NCBI GenBank assembly: GCA_043814315.1
Contig: JBDRKE010000003.1
Location: forward strand, 1 to 50,629
DNA: 50,629 nucleotides
Source: JBDRKE01 sp043814315
GTDB taxonomy: Bacteria > Omnitrophota > Gorgyraeia > Gygaellales > Profunditerraquicolaceae
Direction of reading: 5' to 3'
Shown here: positions 22,788 through 31,100 of the stretch, piece after piece
Position numbering within the stretch: the first letter of the stretch is position 1
Layout: every line of letters begins with the position of its first letter
Notes under the pieces: generated by a model
What the model was told of the DNA's origin: nothing
Database searches by the model: none
Seen by the model: the letters and a program-made list of their open reading frames with translations, nothing else
Made by a program: the position numbers and the translations under genes

Positions 22788-23078
22788 GATTAAATTCCAA
22801 TTTCCAAATCCCAAACAAACATCAAATTCCAATGACCGAAACGTGCAAGTTTAGAATTTTGAACATTGAAGTTGGTGCTTATCTGTCCCGCCAAGCTATT
22901 CTAACAAGCGGGCGGGATCCCGCTAGGCTTTACAAGTTGTGCGGGACAAATCCCAATGTCAGAAACTTTTAGGTTTGGAGTTTTGAAAATTGGCACTTGG
23001 TGCTTATTTGGAGTTTGGTGCTTGCCCCGTTAAAAATCGAAGATTTTTAACGGGGCTTGGAATTTGGAATTTAACAAG
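22788..23078 (+). repeat. Compound palindromic element (about 290 bases)
   Basis: The 303-base gap between two glycosyltransferase genes holds only repeats: an A-rich arm (AATTCCAATTTCCAAATCCC), a GC-rich inverted repeat with GGCGGGATCCCGCTA (22911-22925), a T-rich arm, and a perfect hairpin 23024-23056 (GCCCCGTTAAAAATC, loop GAA, GATTTTTAACGGGGC). The last T-rich piece runs to the start of the next gene, which has no Shine-Dalgarno. No coding sequence is visible. Confidence 0.75.
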
Positions 23079-23080
23079 AT

Positions 23081-25129
23081 ATGAGCGACGTCAATAAGAT
23101 TTTGTTTGTGACTTTAAGCAACATCGGAGATGTCATCTTGACGCTACCGGCCTTGGATACCTTGAGAGCAAGTTTTCCGCAAAGCCGTGTCACGGTTATC
23201 GTAGGCCCGCGCCCCAAAGAGATATTCGAGAATCATCCGGGCATACACCGTCTTATCGTTTACGATAAGCATTCAAGTTGGAAAGAAAAAGTCAGGTTAT
23301 TCCGGGCGCTTGCGTCTGAAAGATTTGATATGGTGATAGATCTGCGTAACAGTTTTTTCCACGTGTTTCTGGGGGCTAGATATAAAACTTCTCTCCTCAG
23401 GGCAAGGTCCAAAGCCAGTTGGCACATGAAGGAGCAGCATCTTCATAAAGTCAAAAGATTGATAGGGCGGGAGTCATCAGATAAAGAGCCTTCTGTTAAA
23501 GATCCCTTTTTGCAGATCAAGCCCGATGATGAAGAATTTATCTATGAGATATTCAGGAAAAATAATATAACGGCGCAGGATAAAATCGCTGTTGTGGCTG
23601 CCGGCGCAAGGAGCCCTATCAAGAGATGGGGCGGTGATAAGTTTAAGGAATTGACGTCTCTGCTCTATGCGTCTTTGGGGATGAAAGTCATTCTGGTCGG
23701 AGGCCAGGAGGATCTTGCGGTCCATAAGTTTATCGCTGACCATTCCCGTCCCAGGCCCGTTGATTTAACCGCAAAAACAAGCCTGGCGCAGTTGGCTTGT
23801 TTATTAAGGAATTCAAAGATCCTGATCACTAACGATAGCGCCGTGCTGCACTTAGCCAGTTATTTAAACATCCCCGTGGTGGCTATCTTCGGCCCTACCG
23901 ACGAATGTAAATACGGTCCGTGGTCAAGGGATTCTTTCGTCGTGAAAAAAGAAATTTTTTGCCGGCCGTGTCAAAAAGCCCAATGCCGGCTTGGCCATTT
24001 GAATTGTATGCATTTGATAAAAGTTGATGATGTATTGAGGCAGGTAAAGAACGTTTTAGCCGGAACTCCGAACTCCGAAGTCCGAAGCAAAGACTCTTAC
24101 AGGCGGATACTGATTGTGCGCACGGATAGGATAGGAGACGTCGTCTTATCGACGCCGGCCATCAAGGCTTTAAGAGATGCGTATCCTGCGAGTTTTATCG
24201 CCATGATGGTTTCTCCTTACACCAAGGATATCGTTGAGGGGAATCCTTATTTGGATGAAATAATCGTTTACGATAAAGAGGAAAGGCACAGGAACTGGTG
24301 GTTTTCTATTCGATTTGCGCGTGAATTAAGAAAAAAGAGGTTTGATCTGGCTTTAGTGCTTCATCCCACCAACCGCGTTCACCTGATTACTTTTTTTGCC
24401 GGTATACCCCGAAGGGTGGGGTTTAACAGGAAACTGGGATTTTTGCTCACGGACAGGATTCCTCACGTAAAGCAATGCGGAGAAAAACACGAATCGGAAT
24501 ACAATCTCGATTTAGTGAGGTTTCTCGGCATCGAACCGAAAGACAAAAGCCTTTTTGTGCCGATAGCCCCCGAAGCCGAAATTTGGGCCGATGAACAGTT
24601 GTCTAAGAGGGGCATCAAAGAAACGGATAGGTTATTGGTGATTCATCCGGGTGCCAGTTGTCCGTCTAAGATCTGGCCGCATGACCGCTTTGCCCAGGTG
24701 GCAGATCGGCTCATAGAAAGGTATGGGTTTAAGCTCTTTGTTATCGCGGGCCCGAAAGACGTAGCCTTGGCACAACGTGTGGTGAGCCATATGCATCACG
24801 CCGTTACAAATCTTGCCGGCCAAATTTCTTTGGCGCAGTTAACCAGCCTCTTAAGGCGCTCCTATTTATTCATCTCTAATGATTCGGGCCCTGTGCACAT
24901 CGCTTCAGCCTTGGGTTTGCCGCTCATCTCTATATTGGCAAGAAATGAACCGGGCTTAAGCCCCAAGCGATGGGGCCCTTTGGGTCAGCAGGTCCGCATG
25001 CTGCATAAAGAAGTGGGTTGTATCAGGTGTCTGGCCCATAATTGTAAGAAGGAATTCGCCTGTCTTAAAGCCATAAGCGTAGAGGACGTTTTAGAGGCAG
25101 CGGATTCACTTTTGAAAGGTCAGGGATAA
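23081..25129 (+). CDS. GT9-GT9 tandem heptosyltransferase fusion
   Basis: The 682-residue protein contains two full GT9 domains. The first (1 to about 328) has ILFVTLSNIGDVILTLPALDTLR, VAAGARSPIKRWGGDKF, TNDSAVLHLASYLNIPVVAIFGPTDE and a cysteine group CRPCQKAQC. The second (from about 339) has ILIVRTDRIGDVVLSTPAIKALR, IHPGASCPSKIWPHDRF, SNDSGPVHIASALGLPLI and CIRCLAHNC. The linker G-T-P-N-S-E-V-R-S-K-D-S is encoded by AACTCCG-type repeat units, as if two neighbouring genes had been joined through repeat DNA that removed a stop. The halves differ clearly in sequence, so this is not a recent duplication. It could add two sugars in sequence. No Shine-Dalgarno before ATG 23081; it ends 2 bases before the kinase gene. 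Confidence 0.92.
   Translation: MSDVNKILFVTLSNIGDVILTLPALDTLRASFPQSRVTVIVGPRPKEIFENHPGIHRLIVYDKHSSWKEKVRLFRALASERFDMVIDLRNSFFHVFLGARYKTSLLRARSKASWHMKEQHLHKVKRLIGRESSDKEPSVKDPFLQIKPDDEEFIYEIFRKNNITAQDKIAVVAAGARSPIKRWGGDKFKELTSLLYASLGMKVILVGGQEDLAVHKFIADHSRPRPVDLTAKTSLAQLACLLRNSKILITNDSAVLHLASYLNIPVVAIFGPTDECKYGPWSRDSFVVKKEIFCRPCQKAQCRLGHLNCMHLIKVDDVLRQVKNVLAGTPNSEVRSKDSYRRILIVRTDRIGDVVLSTPAIKALRDAYPASFIAMMVSPYTKDIVEGNPYLDEIIVYDKEERHRNWWFSIRFARELRKKRFDLALVLHPTNRVHLITFFAGIPRRVGFNRKLGFLLTDRIPHVKQCGEKHESEYNLDLVRFLGIEPKDKSLFVPIAPEAEIWADEQLSKRGIKETDRLLVIHPGASCPSKIWPHDRFAQVADRLIERYGFKLFVIAGPKDVALAQRVVSHMHHAVTNLAGQISLAQLTSLLRRSYLFISNDSGPVHIASALGLPLISILARNEPGLSPKRWGPLGQQVRMLHKEVGCIRCLAHNCKKEFACLKAISVEDVLEAADSLLKGQG
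24063..24092 (+). repeat. AACTCCG heptamer tract in the GT9-GT9 linker
   Basis: Units AACTCCG, AACTCCG, AAGTCCG, AAGCAAAG follow one another between the two GT9 domains. The complement of this unit is what makes up the aroK tail repeat. Confidence 0.6.
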
Positions 25130-25131
25130 AA

Positions 25132-27135
25132 GTGGAAGAAAAAGACTTAAGCAACCTTTATTTAAAATTCCTGCTCGATTTTATTTCTACGATCCGTAAG
25201 GCTTCCTTCTACCCGGCTAAGCATCCGGCGGTGGCAGAGGCCATAGAAAATCTTCACGCGCTCCTTTCGCAAATACTCAGTATGCAAAATACCTTAACGC
25301 TCGATATCACTCAGGATGACAAAGTCCTTATGGATGGAAAGGCGTTAGAAGAAAAAGGGATATCCTTCAGGAGAGGTCTATCTTATTTCAGAAAGGCCTA
25401 TATAGAGAATTTGACTTTTGCCCTGGGGGTGAGCGAACAGGAGCTGACAGGCTTGATAGCCCTCTTGCTTGCGGATTCCAGCGAGATAAGACAGGAAGAC
25501 GACATTAAAAAAATATTATTGGACCGCAATATCCAGCATATCCATATCAGCCGGTTCTCTTATGTGAAGATCAAAAAGGATGAAGAAGCCCTCGCCGAAA
25601 AAATCAAGATAACGCAACTGCAGGCCTTAAAGGCCAGGATAAAAAGTCTCTCTTCGGGAGAAGGCGCTGATTCCAGGGAGTTGGAGAGCATAGAAACGGA
25701 TATTTTTAGGGTCATCGTTCAAGAGCTTAAGGAAAAGAAGCGCCTTGCTTCTCCTCTAAAGAGCGTCTTAAGGAGATTCATATCTTATTGTGCAGATCGA
25801 GAAGCCGTGTTAAATAGATTGAGGAGTTATATGTTAGAGGATGGTTTCAGCCAGCAGGAAGCCACGGATTTTATGGACAGGATCAGGCGCGATGTGTCCA
25901 TGAAGGCTGCGGGGCTCAAAAAGACGGATACCCAGCAGTACCAAGAATTGATCAAGGCCAATGAAGAATTGAACGAAAGACTCGTGCATATCCAGGAAGA
26001 GTTATCTCAGAAAAGCGCCCTTTTGGAGATGCTTCAAGAACAGAGTAAAAATATAAGTGAGGAAAAAGAAAGGATCGATAATATCATTCACGGCATGACA
26101 GAAGGGATGATCGTGGTTGACCCGCAAGGTAAAATCCTCATGGTCAATCCCGCGGCAGAAACGCTTTTGGGTATCAGCAAGCAGGACGTAGGAAGGCAGA
26201 TCAAGGATACGATAAAAGATGAGCATCTTTTATCTTTGGTAAAAAGTTTTCCTGCGCAAGAGCCCGCGGTTAGCAAGGATATCGAGTTGTTTAGCCCTAA
26301 TGAAACCACCCTGCGCGTGCTTCGGGCCAGCTCTGCTGTCGTGGAGGATCATAACGGCAATACCGTTGGGATGGTTGCCATCCTGAATGATGTCACCAGG
26401 CAGAAACAGATCGAGAAGCTCAAGTCAGACTTTGTCGCTTTAGTCTCGCATGAGTTACGTACACCGCTGGTGGCCGTGGAGCACTCTCTGGGCTTGATCT
26501 GTGATGGAACCACAGGGTCTTTATCGAATGAGCAGGCAAAATTTCTGGATATGGCCAGGCGCAATTTAAAAAGACTGACCCTCTTAATCAATGACCTGCT
26601 TGATCTTTCCAGGCTGGAAGCGGGCAAGGTTCGGCTCGTGCGCGAGCCTTGCTTCATCGAAAAGATTGTGAGGGAAACACTTGCGACCTTAAAGCCCTGG
26701 GCGGATACAAAATCCATTGGTCTTGTACAAAATATACAGGAAGGTTTGCCGCAGGCAGAGTTTGATTCCAATAAAATCATTCAGGTGCTTATTAACCTGA
26801 TAAGCAATGCCATCAAATTCACTCCTGGCGGCGGTACTATAACGGTAGAGGGGATAGGCCTTGAGGATAAGGAGATTAAGGTAACCGTGCAGGACACAGG
26901 TATCGGAATCCCCGAAGAAGAACTGCCGAAGGTATTTGAGAGGTTCTATCAGGTAAGAAGTTCCGAGAAATCGGATGTCAAGGGGACAGGGATCGGCCTT
27001 ACGATTACGAAAGAGATCGTAGAATTACACGGCGGAAAGATCTGGGCCGAGAGCGAAGTGGAAAAGGGCACGAAATTCTTTTTTACGCTGCCCTTAAAAG
27101 CCCCTCACACATCTAAAGATAAGCTAGATGTGTAA
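25132..27135 (+). CDS. Soluble PAS sensor histidine kinase
   Basis: The 667-residue protein is a two-component sensor kinase with no membrane segment. In order: an N-terminal helical region (1 to about 150) with FYPAKHPAVAEAIENL, a block also seen before HD-GYP domains in other bacteria; a coiled-coil stretch (about 240-315); a PAS domain (about 315-425) with IIHGMTEGMIVVDPQGKILM; the phosphoacceptor in LVSHELRTPLV (H440); and an HATPase domain with NLISNAIKFTPGG (N box), VQDTGIGIPEEELPKVFERF and GTGIGLTITKEIVELHGG. No response regulator gene is next to it. The start is GTG, two bases after the GT9-GT9 stop, so it probably shares the LPS message. The signal is unknown; it could read out cytoplasmic energy or redox state. 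Confidence 0.9.
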   Translation: MEEKDLSNLYLKFLLDFISTIRKASFYPAKHPAVAEAIENLHALLSQILSMQNTLTLDITQDDKVLMDGKALEEKGISFRRGLSYFRKAYIENLTFALGVSEQELTGLIALLLADSSEIRQEDDIKKILLDRNIQHIHISRFSYVKIKKDEEALAEKIKITQLQALKARIKSLSSGEGADSRELESIETDIFRVIVQELKEKKRLASPLKSVLRRFISYCADREAVLNRLRSYMLEDGFSQQEATDFMDRIRRDVSMKAAGLKKTDTQQYQELIKANEELNERLVHIQEELSQKSALLEMLQEQSKNISEEKERIDNIIHGMTEGMIVVDPQGKILMVNPAAETLLGISKQDVGRQIKDTIKDEHLLSLVKSFPAQEPAVSKDIELFSPNETTLRVLRASSAVVEDHNGNTVGMVAILNDVTRQKQIEKLKSDFVALVSHELRTPLVAVEHSLGLICDGTTGSLSNEQAKFLDMARRNLKRLTLLINDLLDLSRLEAGKVRLVREPCFIEKIVRETLATLKPWADTKSIGLVQNIQEGLPQAEFDSNKIIQVLINLISNAIKFTPGGGTITVEGIGLEDKEIKVTVQDTGIGIPEEELPKVFERFYQVRSSEKSDVKGTGIGLTITKEIVELHGGKIWAESEVEKGTKFFFTLPLKAPHTSKDKLDV

Positions 27136-27159
27136 TCGCGTTACACTATTCGCACTGAT

Positions 27160-27240
27160 GATCACTGATGAAAAGACACTGATGATCGCAGATAGTCCTT
27201 TAAAACTACCTTTATCTGTGATCATCTGCGCTTAAAGTTC
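27160..27240 (+). repeat. Palindromic element, ACTGATGATC type
   Basis: GATGATCGCAGATA (27181-27194) is the complement, with one wobble, of TATCTGTGATCATC (27213-27226). Upstream, CACTGATGATCACTGATG repeats the same words. A weak promoter candidate follows: TTGATT (27271-27276), 16 bases, TAGAAT (27293-27298). Confidence 0.6.
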
Positions 27241-27309
27241 ATATTGTATGGGAGATAAACTAAATTTGGATTGATTTAGTTATAATTTATGTTAGAATTA
27301 TAAGTTCCT

Positions 27310-28242
27310 ATGATCCCTATCAAAAGAATCAGGACATATTCGGTCAGGAAAAGACACAGCAAAATCCAAATGCAGGATTTTGCCATCTCCCCCAGATCGA
27401 AAAGTAGTTTTATGGGGTTTTATCATTCCTTGCCGAACATATTAAAAGGCAAAGAGATCCGCGCGGTCGTGGATGCCGTGGTCCAAGCCAAAAAAAGGAA
27501 GCGGTCGGTGATATTCATGGCAGGGGCTCATGTTATCAAGTGCGGTTTGAATCCGGTTTTGATTGAGCTGATTAAGAGGAAAGTCCTTACCTGTATTTGC
27601 CTGAACGGTGCCGGCATCATCCATGATTTTGAGATTGCTCTACAAGGACGCACTTCCGAAGATGTGGGGGAAAATCTTAAAACCGGCAGCTTTGGCATGG
27701 CCCGGGAGCCCGCGGATTTTATCCATAGCGCCATAGAGGATGGCGTATCTGGAGGTTTGGGATTGGGAGATTCCGTAGCCCGAAAGATTAACTTAGCGAA
27801 GCTTGACCTTAAGAATTCAAGCCTGCTTTATCATGCCTATAAACATAAGGTTCCCGTCTGTGTATTCGTGGCTATAGGAACCGATATCATCCACCAGCAT
27901 CCTTCTTTCGATGCTGCGTTGACAGGCGAGGCTTGCCTGCGGGATTTTCATTTATTCGTGGAAAACATCCGCGGCTTAAACCGCGGTGGCGTGATCCTTA
28001 ATTTCGGCTCTGCCGTGATACTGCCGGAGGTGTTTTTAAAGGCATTAAACTTGGCCCGTAATCTAGGCTATCCCGTGAAAGACTTTACAACGGCTAATTT
28101 TGATATGATTTATCATTATAGACCTGCGCAGAATGTAACCTTAAGGCCTGTTGAGTCCGCAGGCCAGGGTTATTATATCATCGGCCACCACGAGATCATG
28201 CTTCCCTTTTTAGCGCAGGCCATTATTGAGCGTGTTTCATGA
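27310..28242 (+). CDS. Deoxyhypusine-synthase-like protein of unknown role
   Basis: The 310-residue protein resembles a bacterial family distantly related to deoxyhypusine synthase, which uses NAD and spermidine in eukaryotes and archaea. Seen: MGFYHSLPNILKGKEIR near the start, IFMAGAHVIKCGLNPVLIELIKR, CLNGAGIIHDFEIALQGRTSEDV, VFVAIGTDIIHQHPSFD, ILNFGSAVILPEVFLKAL and a final GYYIIGHHEIMLPFLAQAI. These Gly/His-rich loops look like a nucleotide-binding Rossmann-like fold. Bacteria lack the eIF5A substrate of true deoxyhypusine synthase, so the reaction must differ. It is followed by the heptose-kinase and Kdo genes, so a sugar-nucleotide or polyamine link is possible; this is inference. No Shine-Dalgarno is clear. 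Confidence 0.65.
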   Translation: MIPIKRIRTYSVRKRHSKIQMQDFAISPRSKSSFMGFYHSLPNILKGKEIRAVVDAVVQAKKRKRSVIFMAGAHVIKCGLNPVLIELIKRKVLTCICLNGAGIIHDFEIALQGRTSEDVGENLKTGSFGMAREPADFIHSAIEDGVSGGLGLGDSVARKINLAKLDLKNSSLLYHAYKHKVPVCVFVAIGTDIIHQHPSFDAALTGEACLRDFHLFVENIRGLNRGGVILNFGSAVILPEVFLKALNLARNLGYPVKDFTTANFDMIYHYRPAQNVTLRPVESAGQGYYIIGHHEIMLPFLAQAIIERVS

Positions 28243-28249
28243 CAAATGA

Positions 28250-28385
28250 AAAGAGAAAATCACAAATCACAAATACCAATATACAAACAAATCACAATAC
28301 CGAAATCACAATACACAATGTTTTTTGTAATTTGTATATTGGGTATTGTAGTTTGTTTGTGATTTGTAGTTTGTTATTTGTGATT
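28250..28385 (+). repeat. Palindromic element, ACAAATCACAAATA type
   Basis: The A-rich left arm (AATCACAAATCACAAATACC, ATACAAACAAATCAC) pairs with a T-rich right arm (GTATATTGGGTATTG, TTTGTGATTTGTAG). The arms meet near 28320. It closely matches the element at 2593-2735. It ends about 7 bases before the heptose-kinase start. Confidence 0.8.
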
Positions 28386-28392
28386 TTATAAG

Positions 28393-29415
28393 ATGAAATC
28401 AAAATTAAAGACCATAATTCAGGATTTTAAAAAGGCCCGCGTCCTGGTGGTGGGGGATTTGATTTTGGACGAATATATTTGGGGCAACGTGGAAAGAATC
28501 TCTCCTGAGGCACCGGTACCTGTTGTCTGGGCGGATAGAAAGACATATGTGCCTGGGGGAGCGGCTAACGTGGCCAACAATTTACGCAGTTTAGGCGCGA
28601 AGGTGAGTCTTGCCGGCGTGGTAGGTAATGACCATGGCCGAGATATTATGTTGTCTCAGTTGCATAAAGGCGGCATTGAGACAAAGGCCATATTCATAGA
28701 GAAAGAAAGGCATACGACCTTAAAAAGCAGAGTTTTCGCCCGGCATCAGCAAATGGTCAGGATCGACTGGGAACACATCCATCCTATCAGTAAGGAGGCT
28801 CGCCGCCGATTGACGGATTTTATACATAAGAATATAAAAAAGTTTGACGCCGTCATCGTCGAAGATTACGGCAAGGGCGTCATCGACAGGGCCCTGTTAA
28901 GGGATATTATCCCAGAGGCCCGCAGAGAAAAGAAGATTATTACGGTTGACCCGAAAGAAGAGAATCTGGAGGCCTATAAGGGGGTAACGTCCATCACCCC
29001 TAACCGCAAAGAAACAGAAAATGCTATCCGATATTTAAAGATTAAAGACAGGGAGAATAAATTTAAGGTCTATGACGATGGTTTGGTGACGACGAAAGAC
29101 ATAAAGACAGCAGGCCGGGCGATTCTTCAGCATTTAAAGCTCCAGACGCTCCTCGTTACCCTCGGAGAACAGGGGATGTGGCTTTTTTTAAAAGATGGCT
29201 CGGATCAGCATATTCCTACGGTAGCGCAGGAGGTTTTTGACGTTTCCGGAGCCGGGGATACCACCATAGCCACATTCACTCTGGCGTTTTGTTGCGGGGC
29301 CACGCCGTTAGAGGCAGCGTCTTTAGCGAATTTCGCGGCAGGTATCGTAGTAGGAAAAGTCGGAACCGCCGTCATTACCGGGAAGGAACTTTTAGAAAGA
29401 GTCCAAAAATTATGA
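28393..29415 (+). CDS. rfaE1: D-glycero-beta-D-manno-heptose-7-phosphate kinase
   Basis: This is the kinase half of HldE (RfaE), which phosphorylates heptose 7-phosphate at C1 for ADP-heptose synthesis. The 340-residue protein belongs to the PfkB/ribokinase family: VLVVGDLILDEYIWGNVERISPEAPVPVV at the start, PGGAANVANNLRSLGA, TVDPKEENLEAYKG and the C-terminal catalytic DVSGAGDTTIATFTLA. There is no nucleotidyltransferase domain after it, so the second step needs a separate protein that is not in the window. The start lacks a Shine-Dalgarno and follows a palindromic element. It leads a run kdsB-kdsA-kdsD-kdsC-lptCA-lptB, which makes an LPS precursor cluster. Confidence 0.94.
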   Translation: MKSKLKTIIQDFKKARVLVVGDLILDEYIWGNVERISPEAPVPVVWADRKTYVPGGAANVANNLRSLGAKVSLAGVVGNDHGRDIMLSQLHKGGIETKAIFIEKERHTTLKSRVFARHQQMVRIDWEHIHPISKEARRRLTDFIHKNIKKFDAVIVEDYGKGVIDRALLRDIIPEARREKKIITVDPKEENLEAYKGVTSITPNRKETENAIRYLKIKDRENKFKVYDDGLVTTKDIKTAGRAILQHLKLQTLLVTLGEQGMWLFLKDGSDQHIPTVAQEVFDVSGAGDTTIATFTLAFCCGATPLEAASLANFAAGIVVGKVGTAVITGKELLERVQKL

Positions 29416-29424
29416 GAGGGAAAT

Positions 29425-30207
29425 ATGGATGTTATTGGCGTTATTCCGGCAAGATATTCATCGACGAGGTTTGAAGGAAAAGTTCTGAAGGATATTTGCG
29501 GTAAGCCTATGATACGGCACGTCTGGGAACGCGCTAAGCAGGCCTTGACCCTGGAGGATTTGGTTATTGCCTGTGACGACGAGCAAGTGGCTGAGGTGGC
29601 TAAAGAATTCGGCGCCACCGTCGCCATGACGGCCAAAGGGCATGTATCCGGAACGGACAGGATATGCGAAGTCATCAACCCTATGGATGTTAAAATCGTC
29701 ATCAATATCCAGGCAGATGAACCCTTGATCCATCCCACGATGATCGATAGCCTCGCCCGTGCATTATTGGAGGATAGCTCTATTCAAATGGCAACGGTTA
29801 TTAAAAGAATTGAAAATCAGCACTCACTTGATGATCCTCATGTGGTTAAGGTGGTGGCGGACAAGAATAACTTCGCCCTCTATTTCTCAAGGGCCGTCAT
29901 ACCTTTTCGTGCCGATAATTCAGAAATAGAATCTCCTGTTTATTATAAGCATATAGGCCTCTACGGTTACACAAAGGATTTTTTATTCATTTATAAGAAT
30001 TTACCAGTATCGGAGTTAGAAAAGACCGAGCGCCTGGAGCAGTTAAGGGTTTTGGAAGAAGGTTTCCGCATAAAGGTCATTGAGACCAAATACGATACGA
30101 TCGGCGTGGATACGCCGGAGGATTTGGAGAGGGCAAAAATGCACCTGGAAAATCCCAATTTCCAAATCCCAAATCCCAAACAAATCCCAAATCCAAAATC
30201 CCAATGA
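29425..30207 (+). CDS. kdsB: CMP-Kdo synthetase with repeat-derived tail
   Basis: KdsB activates Kdo with CTP to give CMP-Kdo, the donor for WaaA. The 260-residue protein shows VIGVIPARYSSTRFEGKVLKDI, MIRHVWERA, MTAKGHVSGTDRICEV, INIQADEPLI, FSRAVIPFRAD, YKHIGLYGYTKDFL and IGVDTPEDLERAK. The normal end of the family is near residue 241. The last 19 residues (starting E-N-P-N-F-Q-I-P-N-P-K) are read from an A-rich repeat arm that begins at the gene end, so the native stop has been replaced by one further downstream. The fold should not be affected. GAGGG lies upstream of ATG 29425, and it follows the heptose kinase by 9 bases. Confidence 0.94.
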   Translation: MDVIGVIPARYSSTRFEGKVLKDICGKPMIRHVWERAKQALTLEDLVIACDDEQVAEVAKEFGATVAMTAKGHVSGTDRICEVINPMDVKIVINIQADEPLIHPTMIDSLARALLEDSSIQMATVIKRIENQHSLDDPHVVKVVADKNNFALYFSRAVIPFRADNSEIESPVYYKHIGLYGYTKDFLFIYKNLPVSELEKTERLEQLRVLEEGFRIKVIETKYDTIGVDTPEDLERAKMHLENPNFQIPNPKQIPNPKSQ

Positions 30208-30268
30208 CCAAACTTATAAATTTGTGATTTGGAATTTGTCAGTTGAAATTTGTTTATAATTTGGTGCT
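30148..30268 (+). repeat. Palindromic element over the kdsB end
   Basis: The left arm is AAATCCC and AAATCCA units in the last codons of kdsB (30148-30205). The right arm (TTTGTGATTTGGAATTTG, TTTGTTTATAATTTGG) runs to the kdsA start. One gene end and one gene start are therefore built on the same palindrome. Confidence 0.75.
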
Positions 30269-30269
30269 T

Positions 30270-31100
30270 ATGATGAGACAGATAAAGGTAGGTGACATAA
30301 CAATTGGCGACAAAAACCCCCTGGTTTTAATAGCCGGGCCCTGTGTCATCGAATCAGAGAAGCTTTGTTTGGAGACGGCCAGGCACATAAAGGAGATCGC
30401 CGAGAAACAGAGGATTCCCTTTATTTTTAAATCCAGTTTTGATAAAGCCAACAGGCTGTCTATTGATTCTTTTCGCGGCCCGGGCTTAAAAAGGGGGCTG
30501 GATATTCTAAGCAGGGTAAAACAAAAAATAAAAGTTCCGATTTTAAGCGACATCCACTGTCAGAAAGAAATTGCCGAAGCGGCCCAGGTTTTGGACATCA
30601 TCCAGATCCCGGCCTTTTTATGCCGTCAGACGGATATTGTGGTAGCCGCGGCCAAGACAGGAAGAGTTATCAACATAAAAAAAGGGCAGTTCTTGGCGCC
30701 GTGGGATATGGGCCCTATCGTCAAAAAGATAGAGTCCAGCGGCAATAAAACCATTCTAATGACGGAGCGAGGCGTAAGTTTTGGATATAATAATCTGGTT
30801 TCGGATTTTAGAAGCCTTGGGGTCATGCGAAAGTTCGGTTATCCTGTTATTTATGACGCGACACATAGCGTGCAGCTGCCCGGCGGCAGGGGGGAGGCTT
30901 CCGGTGGGCAGAGGGAATTCGTAGAGGGATTAAGCCGCGCGGCGGTTAGCTTCGGCTGCGATGGATTATTCTTAGAGGTGCATCCGGATCCGGATAAGGC
31001 CTGTTGCGATGGGCCGAATATGATAGACCTGAAGAGCCTGGAGAGGCTTTTAAAGCAGGTTAAGAGTATAGAGAGAGCTTTAAGGGTGAAGTCAAGATGA
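30270..31100 (+). CDS. kdsA: Kdo-8-phosphate synthase
   Basis: KdsA condenses arabinose 5-phosphate and phosphoenolpyruvate to Kdo 8-phosphate. Seen: VLIAGPCVIESEKLCLETA, the substrate stretch FIFKSSFDKANRLS, FRGPGLKRGLDIL, DIHCQKEIAEAAQVLDIIQIPAFLCRQTD, IKKGQFLAPWDM, YDATHSVQLPGG and LFLEVHPDPDKACCDGPN. A Cys in the late VHPDPDKACCDGPN and the C-x-x at DIHCQ suggest the metal-dependent class; this is a tentative reading. I place the start at ATG 30270 (ATG 30273 is equally possible); the longer frame from TTG 30243 lies in repeat DNA and no Shine-Dalgarno is present. It overlaps kdsD by ATGA. Confidence 0.94.
   Translation: MMRQIKVGDITIGDKNPLVLIAGPCVIESEKLCLETARHIKEIAEKQRIPFIFKSSFDKANRLSIDSFRGPGLKRGLDILSRVKQKIKVPILSDIHCQKEIAEAAQVLDIIQIPAFLCRQTDIVVAAAKTGRVINIKKGQFLAPWDMGPIVKKIESSGNKTILMTERGVSFGYNNLVSDFRSLGVMRKFGYPVIYDATHSVQLPGGRGEASGGQREFVEGLSRAAVSFGCDGLFLEVHPDPDKACCDGPNMIDLKSLERLLKQVKSIERALRVKSR

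Noticed and set aside
27100..27135. Terminator at the histidine kinase end
   Set aside because: The ACACATCTA/TAGATGTGT dyad lacks a following T-tract and overlaps the stop codon.
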